This document shows positions 1-6,969 of a DNA stretch of 33,858 nt, in pieces (the stretch's first letter is position 1; every line of letters begins with the position of its first letter). The stretch covers positions 1 to 33,858 of the forward strand of contig CAZLRV010000018.1 in assembly GCA_964562175.1 (NCBI GenBank), written 5' to 3'. Below the pieces are notes generated by a model. It was given only the letters and a program-made list of their open reading frames with translations. It was not told the DNA's origin and did no database searches. Made by a program: the position numbers and the translations under genes. The DNA is from CAZCJU01 sp964562175 (GTDB lineage: Bacteria > Bacillota > Clostridia > Oscillospirales > CAG-272).

Positions 1-306
1 TTAACCGATAAGTGTGAATATTTTTAGGCTTGAGCGGCGGATAGGGGTTACAGTGGGTAGCTTACGAAAGAGTGCCACAAGGCATAATTCGATGTTAAAG
101 CGACTATATGTTCCATTCGTGTATCTAATCACTGAATGTTGTTCACTAAAATAGTAGCGCGGTGAGATAGTTTAGTGTATAATGAAGTTGTGCAGACTTT
201 CTCTCATAGGGAGGATCGACGAGTGGTAAATTTATGACTGTGGAGCGGTCAAAGGATGACTTGATGAGTGGTAAAAATATGTTGGGTGAAAAAATTGAAA
301 ATGGGG
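1..306. other. Intergenic stretch with no recognised gene
   Basis: I see no convincing coding region, RNA gene or terminator here. Short reading frames on the minus strand have no ribosome binding site and no recognisable product. The only structure noted is an imperfect direct repeat around GAGTGGTAAA (221-230 and 266-275), whose meaning is unknown. An isolated TATAAT at 178-183 has no -35 partner at a usable distance. The gene to the left of the window is not visible. Confidence 0.5.
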
Positions 307-335
307 TTGACAAACGAATGTTCTTGTGGTATAAT
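307..335 (+). promoter_or_regulatory. Strong sigma-A promoter of the tail-fibre-like gene
   Basis: TTGACA at 307-312 is followed after exactly 17 bases by TATAAT at 330-335, with an extended -10 TG at 327-328. The 17-base core TGTGGTATAATATATAT (325-341) recurs exactly at 6140-6156 in the promoter of the particle cassette. A LexA-like box lies inside the spacer. The match to consensus is perfect, so the promoter should be strong when not repressed. Confidence 0.88.
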
Positions 336-387
336 ATATATGGGAACAAAAGTTCTTTTTTGTCGCAGAAAGGACGAACAAACGTTT
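312..387. promoter_or_regulatory. Three evenly spaced LexA-like operators
   Basis: Three boxes of the Firmicutes LexA/DinR type (GAAC-N4-GTTC or GTTT) lie at 312-323 (AAACGAATGTTC, one mismatch in the left half), 344-355 (GAACAAAAGTTC, perfect) and 376-387 (GAACAAACGTTT). They start exactly 32 bases apart, about three helical turns, so all would face the same side of the DNA. The first lies between -35 and -10, the second covers the likely transcription start and the third lies in the leader. That LexA binds here is inferred from the motif and its placement. Confidence 0.72.
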
Positions 388-409
388 TATATTATATAAG
401 GAGCAGAAA

Positions 410-2335
410 ATGATAATTGAGCTTGAGGTCAAAAACAAGCGTATCCGTTCGGTCGGCGAGCGTGTCGACATTGTGGCGGACAACGGCGATTATCTTTTGA
501 AATTTCATTTTGACGGCGAGTGGGACGGGCATATCAAGACGGCGAGACTGCTTGGCGGCAAGCGTTATATTGATGTTGTGCTTGACGGGGATGACAGCAT
601 ATGCATACCGCAGGATATCGTTTCACCGCCGTGCTTGACTGTCGGTGTTTACGGCGGGGGCATAAGAACCACTTCGCCATACGTTATAAAGTGTGACGTG
701 AGTATTTTAAGCAGAGAGGGAGTGCCTGCCGCACCGAGTGAGGATGTATATTCTCAGCTGTGTGAGATATGCGAGAAAGCTCTTGCGACGGCAGAGGCGA
801 ACGACGAGAGGTGTGACGGGCTTGAGGGGAACGTAACTGAGCTTGACGGGCGTGTTTCGGTGCTTGAGCGATCGGAGTCGGAGCGATGCGAGGCAGAGCG
901 AGAGCGTTGTCTTGCGGAGCGTGAGCGATGTGAGCAATATGAAAAAAGCGTGGAGGCGTATTCGGCTTTAGTCAGCGAGGGCGGCAGTTATTCAAATGCA
1001 TATTTAACGAGAGTCATCGGCGAATCGGTGAGTGCGAGCAGCTGTGTAGCTCCGTGTGACGTGACGAGCTTTAAGATATACGGCAAGAGCGTTGAGACGG
1101 GGCAGGAGACGAAAACACTTCTTACGCCGTCAAGCATTGTCGATTCCGTTATCGGCTGTGTCAAGATCGGGGATGTGACATATGCCGCACCGAGGCTTGT
1201 GCAGCTGAAATCACTTCATTCAAATCACGATGTGTACGATATCGTGTCGGGCTTAGCCAAATACAATATTGCGCGAATGGTCATGGAGAATGTAAACGGT
1301 CAGCTGTATGCAAACGATGAGCATTACGGCAGGACGAGCAGGGCTGTAAGCTTTTCGCCATACAGGTCATCGGAGTATGTAAACACGAGCTGTGCGAGGG
1401 TAAACAAGCGATCTCTTGTCAAATATTCGACTGCAAGCAAATGCTTATGCACTCACTTTGTTTTCTCACCTGATGCGATCGACCCGCAAAAGGCAAGAGC
1501 GGGACTTATGTATTCGGGTGATGACGATTACGTATATTTTACCTACGGTCAGGCAGGAGAAAGCGCCGATACGGCGTTGCCGGAGTATTTCAAGGAGCAG
1601 TATGACAACGGCACGCCCGTTATTTTATATGCCGATTATTCGCTTTCGTATATTGAGCAATATGAGCCTGTAAAATGTGTTATAGCCTCGGAGTACGATG
1701 TGTTGAGCTGTAAGGAAAACACGGTGGAGGTCACATACAGGGGCGATGTAAACACGCTCGATCCGCTTTACGGCAAGTCACTGCTCTCCGTCTCACCGTA
1801 TCCCGTATCTTGGGCAAGCCTTATCGCAGGTGAGAGCATGGCGGATATCACGGAGTGCGGAGAGGAGGGGGGATGCTTTGCCGGCGGCGGACTTGGTTCG
1901 CAGCTGTCGAAAAGCCTTGCGGAGATAGACTACATTATCTTCCAAGGCGGTATTTACGACAAGCAAAGCAATGCTCCGTTCGGTGTGATAAGCGAGGACT
2001 ACGGCGGTGTGTACGATACGACGAGCTTTATCGGAGGACTTGAGGCGCTTTGCCATACTCTCGTGAAATCGAATACCGAGCGAAAATACGGATATATATT
2101 TTATCCTTACACAAGCGACGGGGAATTTGACGATGTATGGTGTCGGGCTATCAAGGAAGTGCTTCAAAAGTGGTGCATACCGTATCTCGATCTGCGTGAG
2201 TGTGTGGCACCTATTGGGCGTATTGATACGCTTAAGCAAAAATACACGCTCGACGGCGACGGTATAACGCCGAACGAGACGTGTATTCAAAGGCTTTGCA
2301 AGGATAAGATCACGGCTTGGTTACGACAGCTGTGA
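410..2335 (+). CDS. Phage tail-fibre/spike-like host-recognition protein with degenerate SGNH domain
   Basis: This 641-residue protein has three visible parts. The N-terminal ~110 residues (EWDG..KTARL, IPQDIV, VGVYGGG..TTSPYVIK) resemble the virion-attachment region common at the start of tail-fibre proteins of gut Clostridia phages. Residues ~120-185 form a coiled coil with short RCEAERERC-like repeats. The C-terminal ~190 residues follow the order of an SGNH hydrolase: G455-K-S457, G513-G-I-Y-D517 and D617-G-I-T-P-N622. The usual Asn (GGTND) is Tyr516 and the catalytic His (DGxHPN) is Thr620, so it is probably a binding domain and not an esterase. AAGGAG lies 6 bases before the ATG. It stands alone, 4 kb from the particle cassette, and its last 15 bases overlap the end of the convergent aminotransferase gene. 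The function, surface recognition, is inferred. Confidence 0.66.
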   Translation: MIIELEVKNKRIRSVGERVDIVADNGDYLLKFHFDGEWDGHIKTARLLGGKRYIDVVLDGDDSICIPQDIVSPPCLTVGVYGGGIRTTSPYVIKCDVSILSREGVPAAPSEDVYSQLCEICEKALATAEANDERCDGLEGNVTELDGRVSVLERSESERCEAERERCLAERERCEQYEKSVEAYSALVSEGGSYSNAYLTRVIGESVSASSCVAPCDVTSFKIYGKSVETGQETKTLLTPSSIVDSVIGCVKIGDVTYAAPRLVQLKSLHSNHDVYDIVSGLAKYNIARMVMENVNGQLYANDEHYGRTSRAVSFSPYRSSEYVNTSCARVNKRSLVKYSTASKCLCTHFVFSPDAIDPQKARAGLMYSGDDDYVYFTYGQAGESADTALPEYFKEQYDNGTPVILYADYSLSYIEQYEPVKCVIASEYDVLSCKENTVEVTYRGDVNTLDPLYGKSLLSVSPYPVSWASLIAGESMADITECGEEGGCFAGGGLGSQLSKSLAEIDYIIFQGGIYDKQSNAPFGVISEDYGGVYDTTSFIGGLEALCHTLVKSNTERKYGYIFYPYTSDGEFDDVWCRAIKEVLQKWCIPYLDLRECVAPIGRIDTLKQKYTLDGDGITPNETCIQRLCKDKITAWLRQL

Positions 2336-3490
2336 TGTAAACTCGCTTATTCTTTCAAGTGCTTTTGTAATGTGCTTTACGCTGTAGGCGTACGATATTC
2401 TCGCATAGCCCTCGCCGCTTTCGCCGAACGCCGTGCCGGGGACTATGGCAACGCCCTTTTCGGTGAGCAGTCTTTGACAAAATTCCTCACTGCTCATACC
2501 GTATGAGCCGACGTAGGGAAAGGCGTAGAAAGCACCCTGCGGTTCAAGACACGGCAAGCCGGCTTTATTCAGCCCGTCAACTATGAAGCGACGGCGGCGG
2601 TCGTACTCGCCCTTCATCATTTCAATATCTCCGTCGCCGTTTTTCATTGCCGATATTGCGGCAAGCTGGCTCGTTGTGGGGGCGCACATTATAGCGAATT
2701 GGTGTATTTTCAGCATCTGCTTCGTTATTTCCGCAGGGGCGGCTGTATAACCGAGCCGCCAGCCCGTCATGGAATACGCCTTCGAAAAGCCGCTTGCAAC
2801 TATTGTCCGCTCGCGCATTCCGTCGATATTTGCCGGCGAAACGTGCTTCTTGCCGTAGGTCAGCTCTGCGTATATCTCATCGGAGAGCACGGCTATGTCC
2901 GTGCCGTCGAGCAGCTCGGCTATTTTTTCAAGCTCTTGTCTTGTCATGACGGCACCGGTGGGGTTATTCGGAAACGGTAGTATCACCATTTTCGTTTTGG
3001 GACTCAGATTTTCCTTTATCTGCTCGGCGGTGAGCATAAAGCCGTCCTCGCGTCTTGTTTTTATCGGCACCGGTACGCCGTAGGCGAGGCGAACGAGCGG
3101 CTCATAGCAGACAAAGCAGGGCTCGGGTATCATTACCTCGTCCCCCGGCTCTGTTACGGCACGTATTGCCAGGTCTATCGCCTCACTGCCGCCGACGGTC
3201 ACTACTATTTCCGAGGCAGGGTCGTAGCTCATATTGAAACGGCGTGACAGGTAATTGCTTATTTCACGTCTCAGCTCAAGCGTTCCGGCGTTTGACGTAT
3301 AATACGTATAGCCCTTTTCGAGGCTTATCATGCCCGCCTCGCGAACGTGCCAGGGTGTGGGGAAATCGGGCTGACCGACGGTGAGCGATATAACGTTCTT
3401 CATGGATTCGAGCATATCGAAAAAGCGGCGTATGCCGGAGGGCTTAAGCTCCACAGCCGTTTTCGAGAGCATTTTTGAATAGTCCGTCAA
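2321..3490 (-). CDS. PLP-dependent class I/II aminotransferase
   Basis: This 389-residue fold-type I aminotransferase is of the aspartate/PatA group and exchanges amino groups between an amino acid and a 2-oxo acid in the cytosol. Landmarks are the substrate-loop region VGQPDFPTP (~38-46), NNPTG (175-179), SDEIY (203-207) and the PLP-binding lysine K237 in SGFSKAYSMTGWRLGY. Length and motif order are normal for the family. The start is TTG at 3488-3490, 8 bases after GAGAGGT, and overlaps the regulator's stop as TTGA. It is the last gene of the operon that holds the exporter, PHP protein and Lrp regulator, so it probably acts in regulated amino-acid turnover. The substrate cannot be read from sequence. 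Its 3' end overlaps the phage-like gene by 15 bases in convergent orientation, and no terminator separates them. Confidence 0.92.
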   Translation of the reverse strand: MTDYSKMLSKTAVELKPSGIRRFFDMLESMKNVISLTVGQPDFPTPWHVREAGMISLEKGYTYYTSNAGTLELRREISNYLSRRFNMSYDPASEIVVTVGGSEAIDLAIRAVTEPGDEVMIPEPCFVCYEPLVRLAYGVPVPIKTRREDGFMLTAEQIKENLSPKTKMVILPFPNNPTGAVMTRQELEKIAELLDGTDIAVLSDEIYAELTYGKKHVSPANIDGMRERTIVASGFSKAYSMTGWRLGYTAAPAEITKQMLKIHQFAIMCAPTTSQLAAISAMKNGDGDIEMMKGEYDRRRRFIVDGLNKAGLPCLEPQGAFYAFPYVGSYGMSSEEFCQRLLTEKGVAIVPGTAFGESGEGYARISYAYSVKHITKALERISEFTSQLS

Positions 3491-3963
3491 ATGCAGTTAC
3501 CTCTCAGATCTACCTCGCCTCTGCCGTATACAAGTCCCTTGTCCTTGTATTTGCGCAGAACGAAGTGCGTTGCGGTCGATACGACGGATTCCATCGGGGC
3601 AAGCTTTTCGGCAACGAAATACGCTACCTCCTTCATTGTTCTGCCCTCGATGAATACGGCGAGATCGAAGCCGCCGGACATAAGATACAGGCTCTTGACC
3701 TCCGGATAATTATATATCTTTTCGGCTACACGGTCGAAGCCGAGGTCTCTTTGAGGTGTTATTTTAAGCTCGATGAGTGCGGTGACGTATTCGCGGTCGG
3801 TCTTATCCCAATCTATTATGGCTTGGTAGCCCACTATCGTTCCGTCCTGCTCAAGTGCGTCTATTTCGTTTTTTATGTCTCCGACCTCTTTTGCGAGCAT
3901 TATTGATATCGTTTCGGGGCTGAGTCTGCCGTCCTTTTCAAGTAATTCAAGCAGTTTATTCAT
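3487..3963 (-). CDS. Lrp/AsnC-family transcriptional regulator
   Basis: This 158-residue protein has the usual two parts. An N-terminal winged helix-turn-helix (~1-50) ends in DALEQDGTIVGYQAIID. A C-terminal RAM/AsnC ligand-binding domain (~60-145) contains ALIELKITPQRDLGFDRVAEKI and YLMSGGFDLAVFIEG. Such proteins sense amino acids and usually control genes of their uptake, export or metabolism, often their own operon. I chose the ATG at 3961-3963 over an in-frame one 7 codons upstream because GGAGGAAG lies 8 bases before it. The start overlaps the PHP gene stop (ATGA) and the end overlaps the aminotransferase start, so translation is probably coupled. Its likely effector is an amino acid handled by the exporter or aminotransferase next to it; this is inference. 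Confidence 0.9.
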   Translation of the reverse strand: MNKLLELLEKDGRLSPETISIMLAKEVGDIKNEIDALEQDGTIVGYQAIIDWDKTDREYVTALIELKITPQRDLGFDRVAEKIYNYPEVKSLYLMSGGFDLAVFIEGRTMKEVAYFVAEKLAPMESVVSTATHFVLRKYKDKGLVYGRGEVDLRGNCI

Positions 3964-4754
3964 AAAAACTTCCTCCAATCGCATATTTGCAGTTTATATT
4001 TTTGTACAAGTGCCTCCGCCTTGTCTATATCGCATCCGACATTGCCCGCCGTGTGTGCATCCGAGCCTGTCGTGACGAGTCTGCCGCCGAGGCTTGCGTA
4101 CAGACTTATGATATATTCGTCGGGCAAGGTTGAGCCGATGCCCTGCCTGTAGCCCGATGAATTTATTTCAAGGGCTTTGCCCGAGGCTATTGCCGAGAGC
4201 AGTATCCTCGTTATTTTATCCTCATAGCGTTTCAAATCAAGCTCAAAGCCGACTTTTTTGAAGTAACGCAGTGGGTAGGTGAGATGTGCGAGGGAGTCTA
4301 TGCCGTCGAATTTTGTCAGAGCGAGGTATTCATCGAGATATTTTTCCCACAGTGATATATAATCGTCCTCGGAAAAGCCCGTGTAATCTATCAGGGCGAA
4401 ATCGGGTGTGTCTTTTATATTATGTATCGAGCCGAGAACGATTTCGAAATGCTCCGAGGCGAGAAATTTTTCGGCAAGCGACGGGTAATGCGTGGGCTGA
4501 CCAAGCTCAATGCCGACGAGTATGGGGACAGACGAGCTTTCCTTTGCCGCAAGGCAAGCACGACGACGTGCGGCGAAATCGAACGGTGCGTAAATGCCTT
4601 CGTATTCGCTGTTTACCTCAAGGTGGTCGGTGAGTGCCAGCGCCTGAAGTCCGATATTCGTTGCGGCTTGAGCCATGCTTTCGGGAGCTGCGGGCGTGTT
4701 CAAAATATCGAACGAAAAATTTGTGTGGGTGTGAAGGTCAACCGTTTTTGTCAT
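3960..4754 (-). CDS. PHP-domain phosphoesterase, histidinol-phosphatase (HisJ)-like
   Basis: This 264-residue PHP-family metal-dependent phosphoesterase shows the family's metal-binding signatures: DLHTHTNFS near the N-terminus, LALTDHLE (~40), VGIELGQ with a metal-binding Glu (~99), GSIHN (~130), and GSDAHTAGNVG (~231). The layout and size match HisJ-type histidinol phosphatases, which remove phosphate from L-histidinol phosphate in histidine synthesis, but no other his gene is visible, so another small phosphate ester is possible. The gene overlaps the upstream exporter gene by 17 bases and the downstream Lrp gene by 4 bases. The start ATG follows an A-rich tract ending in AAAAAGGGG. Confidence 0.78.
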   Translation of the reverse strand: MTKTVDLHTHTNFSFDILNTPAAPESMAQAATNIGLQALALTDHLEVNSEYEGIYAPFDFAARRRACLAAKESSSVPILVGIELGQPTHYPSLAEKFLASEHFEIVLGSIHNIKDTPDFALIDYTGFSEDDYISLWEKYLDEYLALTKFDGIDSLAHLTYPLRYFKKVGFELDLKRYEDKITRILLSAIASGKALEINSSGYRQGIGSTLPDEYIISLYASLGGRLVTTGSDAHTAGNVGCDIDKAEALVQKYKLQICDWRKFL

Positions 4755-5217
4755 CCCCTTTTTTTATTTTTATGCTTTTTGAGCCGAAGCCCGACTTTTT
4801 TATGGGCAATGCAAAAACTATTACTATGCCGAGGACTATCGCAAAGGCAAGCTTTACGGTAAGAAAGCCCTTTTCGGCAAAAAGTGCGACATCGCCGGTA
4901 AAGCAGTAATATGCCGTTTGGTATATCGCCGTACCGGGTACGAGCGGAATCATGCCCGGTATGAGGAGTATCGTTACCGGTGTCTTGCGGAATATGGCAA
5001 GCACACGCGATATAAGCACTATCGCCACGGTAGCCAGAAAGGTCGCGACGAATACGCCGAGGGTCTCATCGAAAAGACAATATATCAGCCAGCTTACGCC
5101 GCCTATGGCACCGCATACGGCGTACTGCTTATGCGGTACGTTGAACAATATGCAAAATGCGACCGTTGCGAAAAATGCGGCTACGCCTTGTATGAGATAT
5201 TCGAGATATATGTTCAT
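4738..5217 (-). CDS. Threonine/serine exporter, ThrE C-terminal-type membrane subunit
   Basis: This 159-residue hydrophobic protein has about five membrane helices and matches the small half of the split ThrE-type exporter family. The diagnostic loop IPGMIPLVPGTAIYQTAYY lies around residues 86-104. A basic, Lys-rich tail (KKSGFGSKSIKIKKGDDK) would be cytoplasmic. With the larger subunit encoded 15 bases upstream it should form a proton-coupled efflux system for threonine, serine or similar compounds in the cytoplasmic membrane. The Shine-Dalgarno GAGGAGG overlaps the stop of the upstream gene, which suggests coupled translation. Confidence 0.85.
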   Translation of the reverse strand: MNIYLEYLIQGVAAFFATVAFCILFNVPHKQYAVCGAIGGVSWLIYCLFDETLGVFVATFLATVAIVLISRVLAIFRKTPVTILLIPGMIPLVPGTAIYQTAYYCFTGDVALFAEKGFLTVKLAFAIVLGIVIVFALPIKKSGFGSKSIKIKKGDDKNG

Positions 5218-5232
5218 ATTTTTGCCGCCTCC

Positions 5233-6042
5233 TCAAAGAATATGCAAAAGCTCAAGCAAGCCGAGCGTGCCGCCGACACCGACGGCTATTCCCACGGCGA
5301 CTATGAGCGCATCCGTCATTCGGACTATGCCGGATATGTAATCGCCCGAGGCGAGATCTCGCACGGCGTTTGTGAACGATACGCCCGGTACCAGCGGCAT
5401 TATTGAGCCGATTATTACCATTTCGGCGTTTGCGGGCACTCCGAGTCGACAAGCGGCGTGAGTGAGAAGTGTTATTGTTGCGGCACATATGATATTCGTC
5501 AAAAGGCGTGACAGCTTCGTTTCGTCAAGGCATACGGCGAGGATATAATACAGAAAGCCGACGGCGAAGGAGGTGAGCGAATCCGTGAGCGTGCCGCCGA
5601 ACATATAGCATATCGTACCCGATGCGAGTGCGGCGGCAAGCATACGCAAAAGCGGTGAATGCTGAGGCGTTGACTCGATCTTCTTTAGCTGCTCCATTGC
5701 CGCCTCGGGGGTTATGCCGCCTCGCTCTATATTGCGCGAGAGCGTGTTTATCTTATCTACTCTTCCCAAGTCGGTGGAATACAGGTGGACATTATGTATA
5801 CGCAGCTTGTCCCTTGGACGCTCGCTTGTCACGCCGTCGGGCGAAATGATACGCTCCGTGCCGGAGCAATGCAAAAAAATACCGTTGGTCAGGGTGAATA
5901 TCTCAAATTCACGCATTCCGTATGAGGTCATGATATGGCGTACCGTGTCCTCGACACGCACTATATCCGCACCGGAGGCAAGCAACAGCTTGCCCGCATA
6001 TGCGGCAAGGTCGGTTATTTGGCAAACGTCGTAATTTTCCAT
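5233..6042 (-). CDS. Threonine/serine exporter, ThrE N-terminal-type subunit
   Basis: This 269-residue protein opens the minus-strand operon. Its soluble first half (~1-120) has the family features LLLASGADIVRVEDTVRHIM and FTLTNGIFL. The second half holds about five membrane helices and the loop GSIMPLVPGVSFTNAVRDL. In Corynebacterium ThrE these two halves are one chain; here they are two genes, as is common in Firmicutes. The start ATG at 6040-6042 has GGAG 7 bases upstream. A TTG seven codons earlier has no ribosome binding site. Its promoter must lie in the 6043-6120 region, shared with the divergent phage cassette, but I find no good -35/-10 pair on this strand. Confidence 0.87.
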   Translation of the reverse strand: MENYDVCQITDLAAYAGKLLLASGADIVRVEDTVRHIMTSYGMREFEIFTLTNGIFLHCSGTERIISPDGVTSERPRDKLRIHNVHLYSTDLGRVDKINTLSRNIERGGITPEAAMEQLKKIESTPQHSPLLRMLAAALASGTICYMFGGTLTDSLTSFAVGFLYYILAVCLDETKLSRLLTNIICAATITLLTHAACRLGVPANAEMVIIGSIMPLVPGVSFTNAVRDLASGDYISGIVRMTDALIVAVGIAVGVGGTLGLLELLHIL

Positions 6043-6089
6043 GGGTCTGCTCCGTTTCGACAAAAAATAGGTGAGGTGCGGAAGAAAAC

Positions 6090-6101
6090 GAACAAATATT
6101 C
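6090..6101. promoter_or_regulatory. LexA-like box upstream of cassette promoter
   Basis: GAACAAATATTC lies within the longer palindrome CGAACAAATATTCG at 6089-6102. It differs from the GAAC-N4-GTTC core at one base and lies 20 bases upstream of the -35 element at 6122, in the gap between the cassette and the divergent exporter operon. On its own it would be weak evidence. It counts because four better boxes follow downstream. Confidence 0.45.
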
Positions 6102-6121
6102 GTCTTTTTTCGGAAAACCCC

Positions 6122-6150
6122 TTGACAAATTCGGAAAAATGTGGTATAAT
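6122..6150 (+). promoter_or_regulatory. Strong sigma-A promoter of the particle cassette
   Basis: TTGACA (6122-6127), a 17-base spacer and TATAAT (6145-6150), with an extended -10 TG at 6142-6143. The core TGTGGTATAATATATAT (6140-6156) is identical to that at 325-341. It should give a transcript with a leader of about 255 bases before the first gene. No other convincing promoter was found inside the cassette, so this one probably serves all of 6416-16656. Confidence 0.88.
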
Positions 6151-6157
6151 ATATATA

Positions 6158-6172
6158 GCATACGGGGTATGC
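6158..6172 (+). repeat. Inverted repeat at the expected transcript start
   Basis: GCATAC and GTATGC are perfect inverted arms separated by GGG, beginning 8 bases after the -10 element. It could be an operator overlapping the start site or a hairpin at the 5' end of the mRNA. It is not of the LexA type and is absent from the other phage-like promoter. Confidence 0.4.
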
Positions 6173-6238
6173 CGTAGTGCAAAGGCTTGCAGGTCAATAA
6201 TATCATAAAATTATTAACTTGTCAAGGGGACTATTATA

Positions 6239-6432
6239 GAACAAATGTTTTGTCTTATTCCACAGGCGGCTGTTTAATGGGAAAAAGGCAATGGAACAAA
6301 TGTTCTCGACTTCGTTGTGCTTGCGTGTGACGGATGAGAAAAGGCAGGAGAACAAATGTTTTAGTATTCGATGGCACATTTTAATATGCGGCTTATCGGG
6401 AAAGGAGACGAAGGAATGAAGAACAAATGTTT
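6239..6432. promoter_or_regulatory. Four LexA-like operators in the cassette leader
   Basis: GAACAAATGTTT/C occurs at 6239-6250, 6294-6305 (perfect GAAC-N4-GTTC), 6350-6361 and 6421-6432. The first three starts are 55 and 56 bases apart, and the second and third follow similar A/G-rich runs (GAAAAAGGCA, GAAAAGGCAG), so the leader looks like imperfect tandem units. The last copy lies inside the first gene, just after its start codon. All are 90-280 bases downstream of the -10, so repression here would act by blocking elongating polymerase, or in cooperation with the upstream box. Confidence 0.7.
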
Positions 6433-6607
6433 GATTTGCACCTGTGATATGTCGGAGCAAGACGGCTTTGAGACGGAGGACGGGGTAGTATGCCGCAGCT
6501 GTATCAACGAAACGTGTGTGGGCGACCTTTACGAGCTTGCCGGAGATGAAAGCATTGAGAGCTTCACCGAGCGTGTGCTTGATTTTATCGGCAACGGGTG
6601 GGAGTAA
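6416..6607 (+). CDS. Small zinc-ribbon-like protein, first gene of the cassette
   Basis: This 63-residue protein carries two CxxC knuckles (C5-L-I-C8 and C26-R-S-C29), the usual spacing of a small zinc ribbon, followed by an acidic helical tail. I chose the ATG at 6416 because AAAGGAG ends 9 bases before it. An in-frame ATG at 6371 has no ribosome binding site. A LexA-like box (6421-6432) covers codons 3-6. The stop overlaps the next start as TAATG. I do not recognise the family. A nucleic-acid-binding or regulatory role would fit the zinc ribbon but is inference. Confidence 0.72.
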   Translation: MKNKCLICTCDMSEQDGFETEDGVVCRSCINETCVGDLYELAGDESIESFTERVLDFIGNGWE

Positions 6608-6960
6608 TGGCAAGAAGAGCTTTGATAAAAATGAACGGTGAGGAGCTTCTGGGCAGTATCGAGGATTATGTAAGGCACTGTGCGGAGAGCGAGCGAATAC
6701 CGAACAGAGCGGGTTATCTGCGGTTTATGCATTTGACACGCGACGATTATTTTCGGTTGTGCCGAAAATACGAAAAGGAGGCTCAGCTTGCCGACAGCAT
6801 TTTCGAGGATGAGGCGTTAAATGCGAATACGAAACGCATTTCATCCTCGGTGTTGAACCTTTACATGAAGGAGCGGTTCGGCTACGGCTCGGGTGAACAA
6901 GAGCGTGAGGGTGAGGACGGCGGTGTAAGGGTCATCTGCTCGCATGAGGATTACGAATAA
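6607..6960 (+). CDS. terS: Terminase small subunit-like DNA-packaging protein
   Basis: This 117-residue, mostly helical protein sits directly before the large terminase. The segment PNRAGYLRFMHLTRDDYFRLCRK (~32-54) looks like the helix-turn-helix of phage small terminases, which bind DNA and load it onto the motor. The second half (ADSIFEDEALNANTKRISSSVLNLYMKERFGYG) matches the conserved part of many clostridial small terminases. A charged, Gly-rich tail ends the protein. ATG was preferred over the GTG three codons upstream. Position and motifs support the call; overall similarity to better-known families is weak. Confidence 0.7.
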   Translation: MARRALIKMNGEELLGSIEDYVRHCAESERIPNRAGYLRFMHLTRDDYFRLCRKYEKEAQLADSIFEDEALNANTKRISSSVLNLYMKERFGYGSGEQEREGEDGGVRVICSHEDYE

Positions 6961-6969
6961 GGAGAGAGT

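Noticed and set aside
178..183. TATAAT as a further promoter in the first 300 bases
   Set aside because: No -35-like sequence occurs at 15-19 bases upstream, and no gene follows before the clear promoter at 307.
6043..6240. A minus-strand promoter for the exporter operon
   Set aside because: I looked for -35/-10 pairs on the minus strand and found only poor matches, so none is listed although one must exist.
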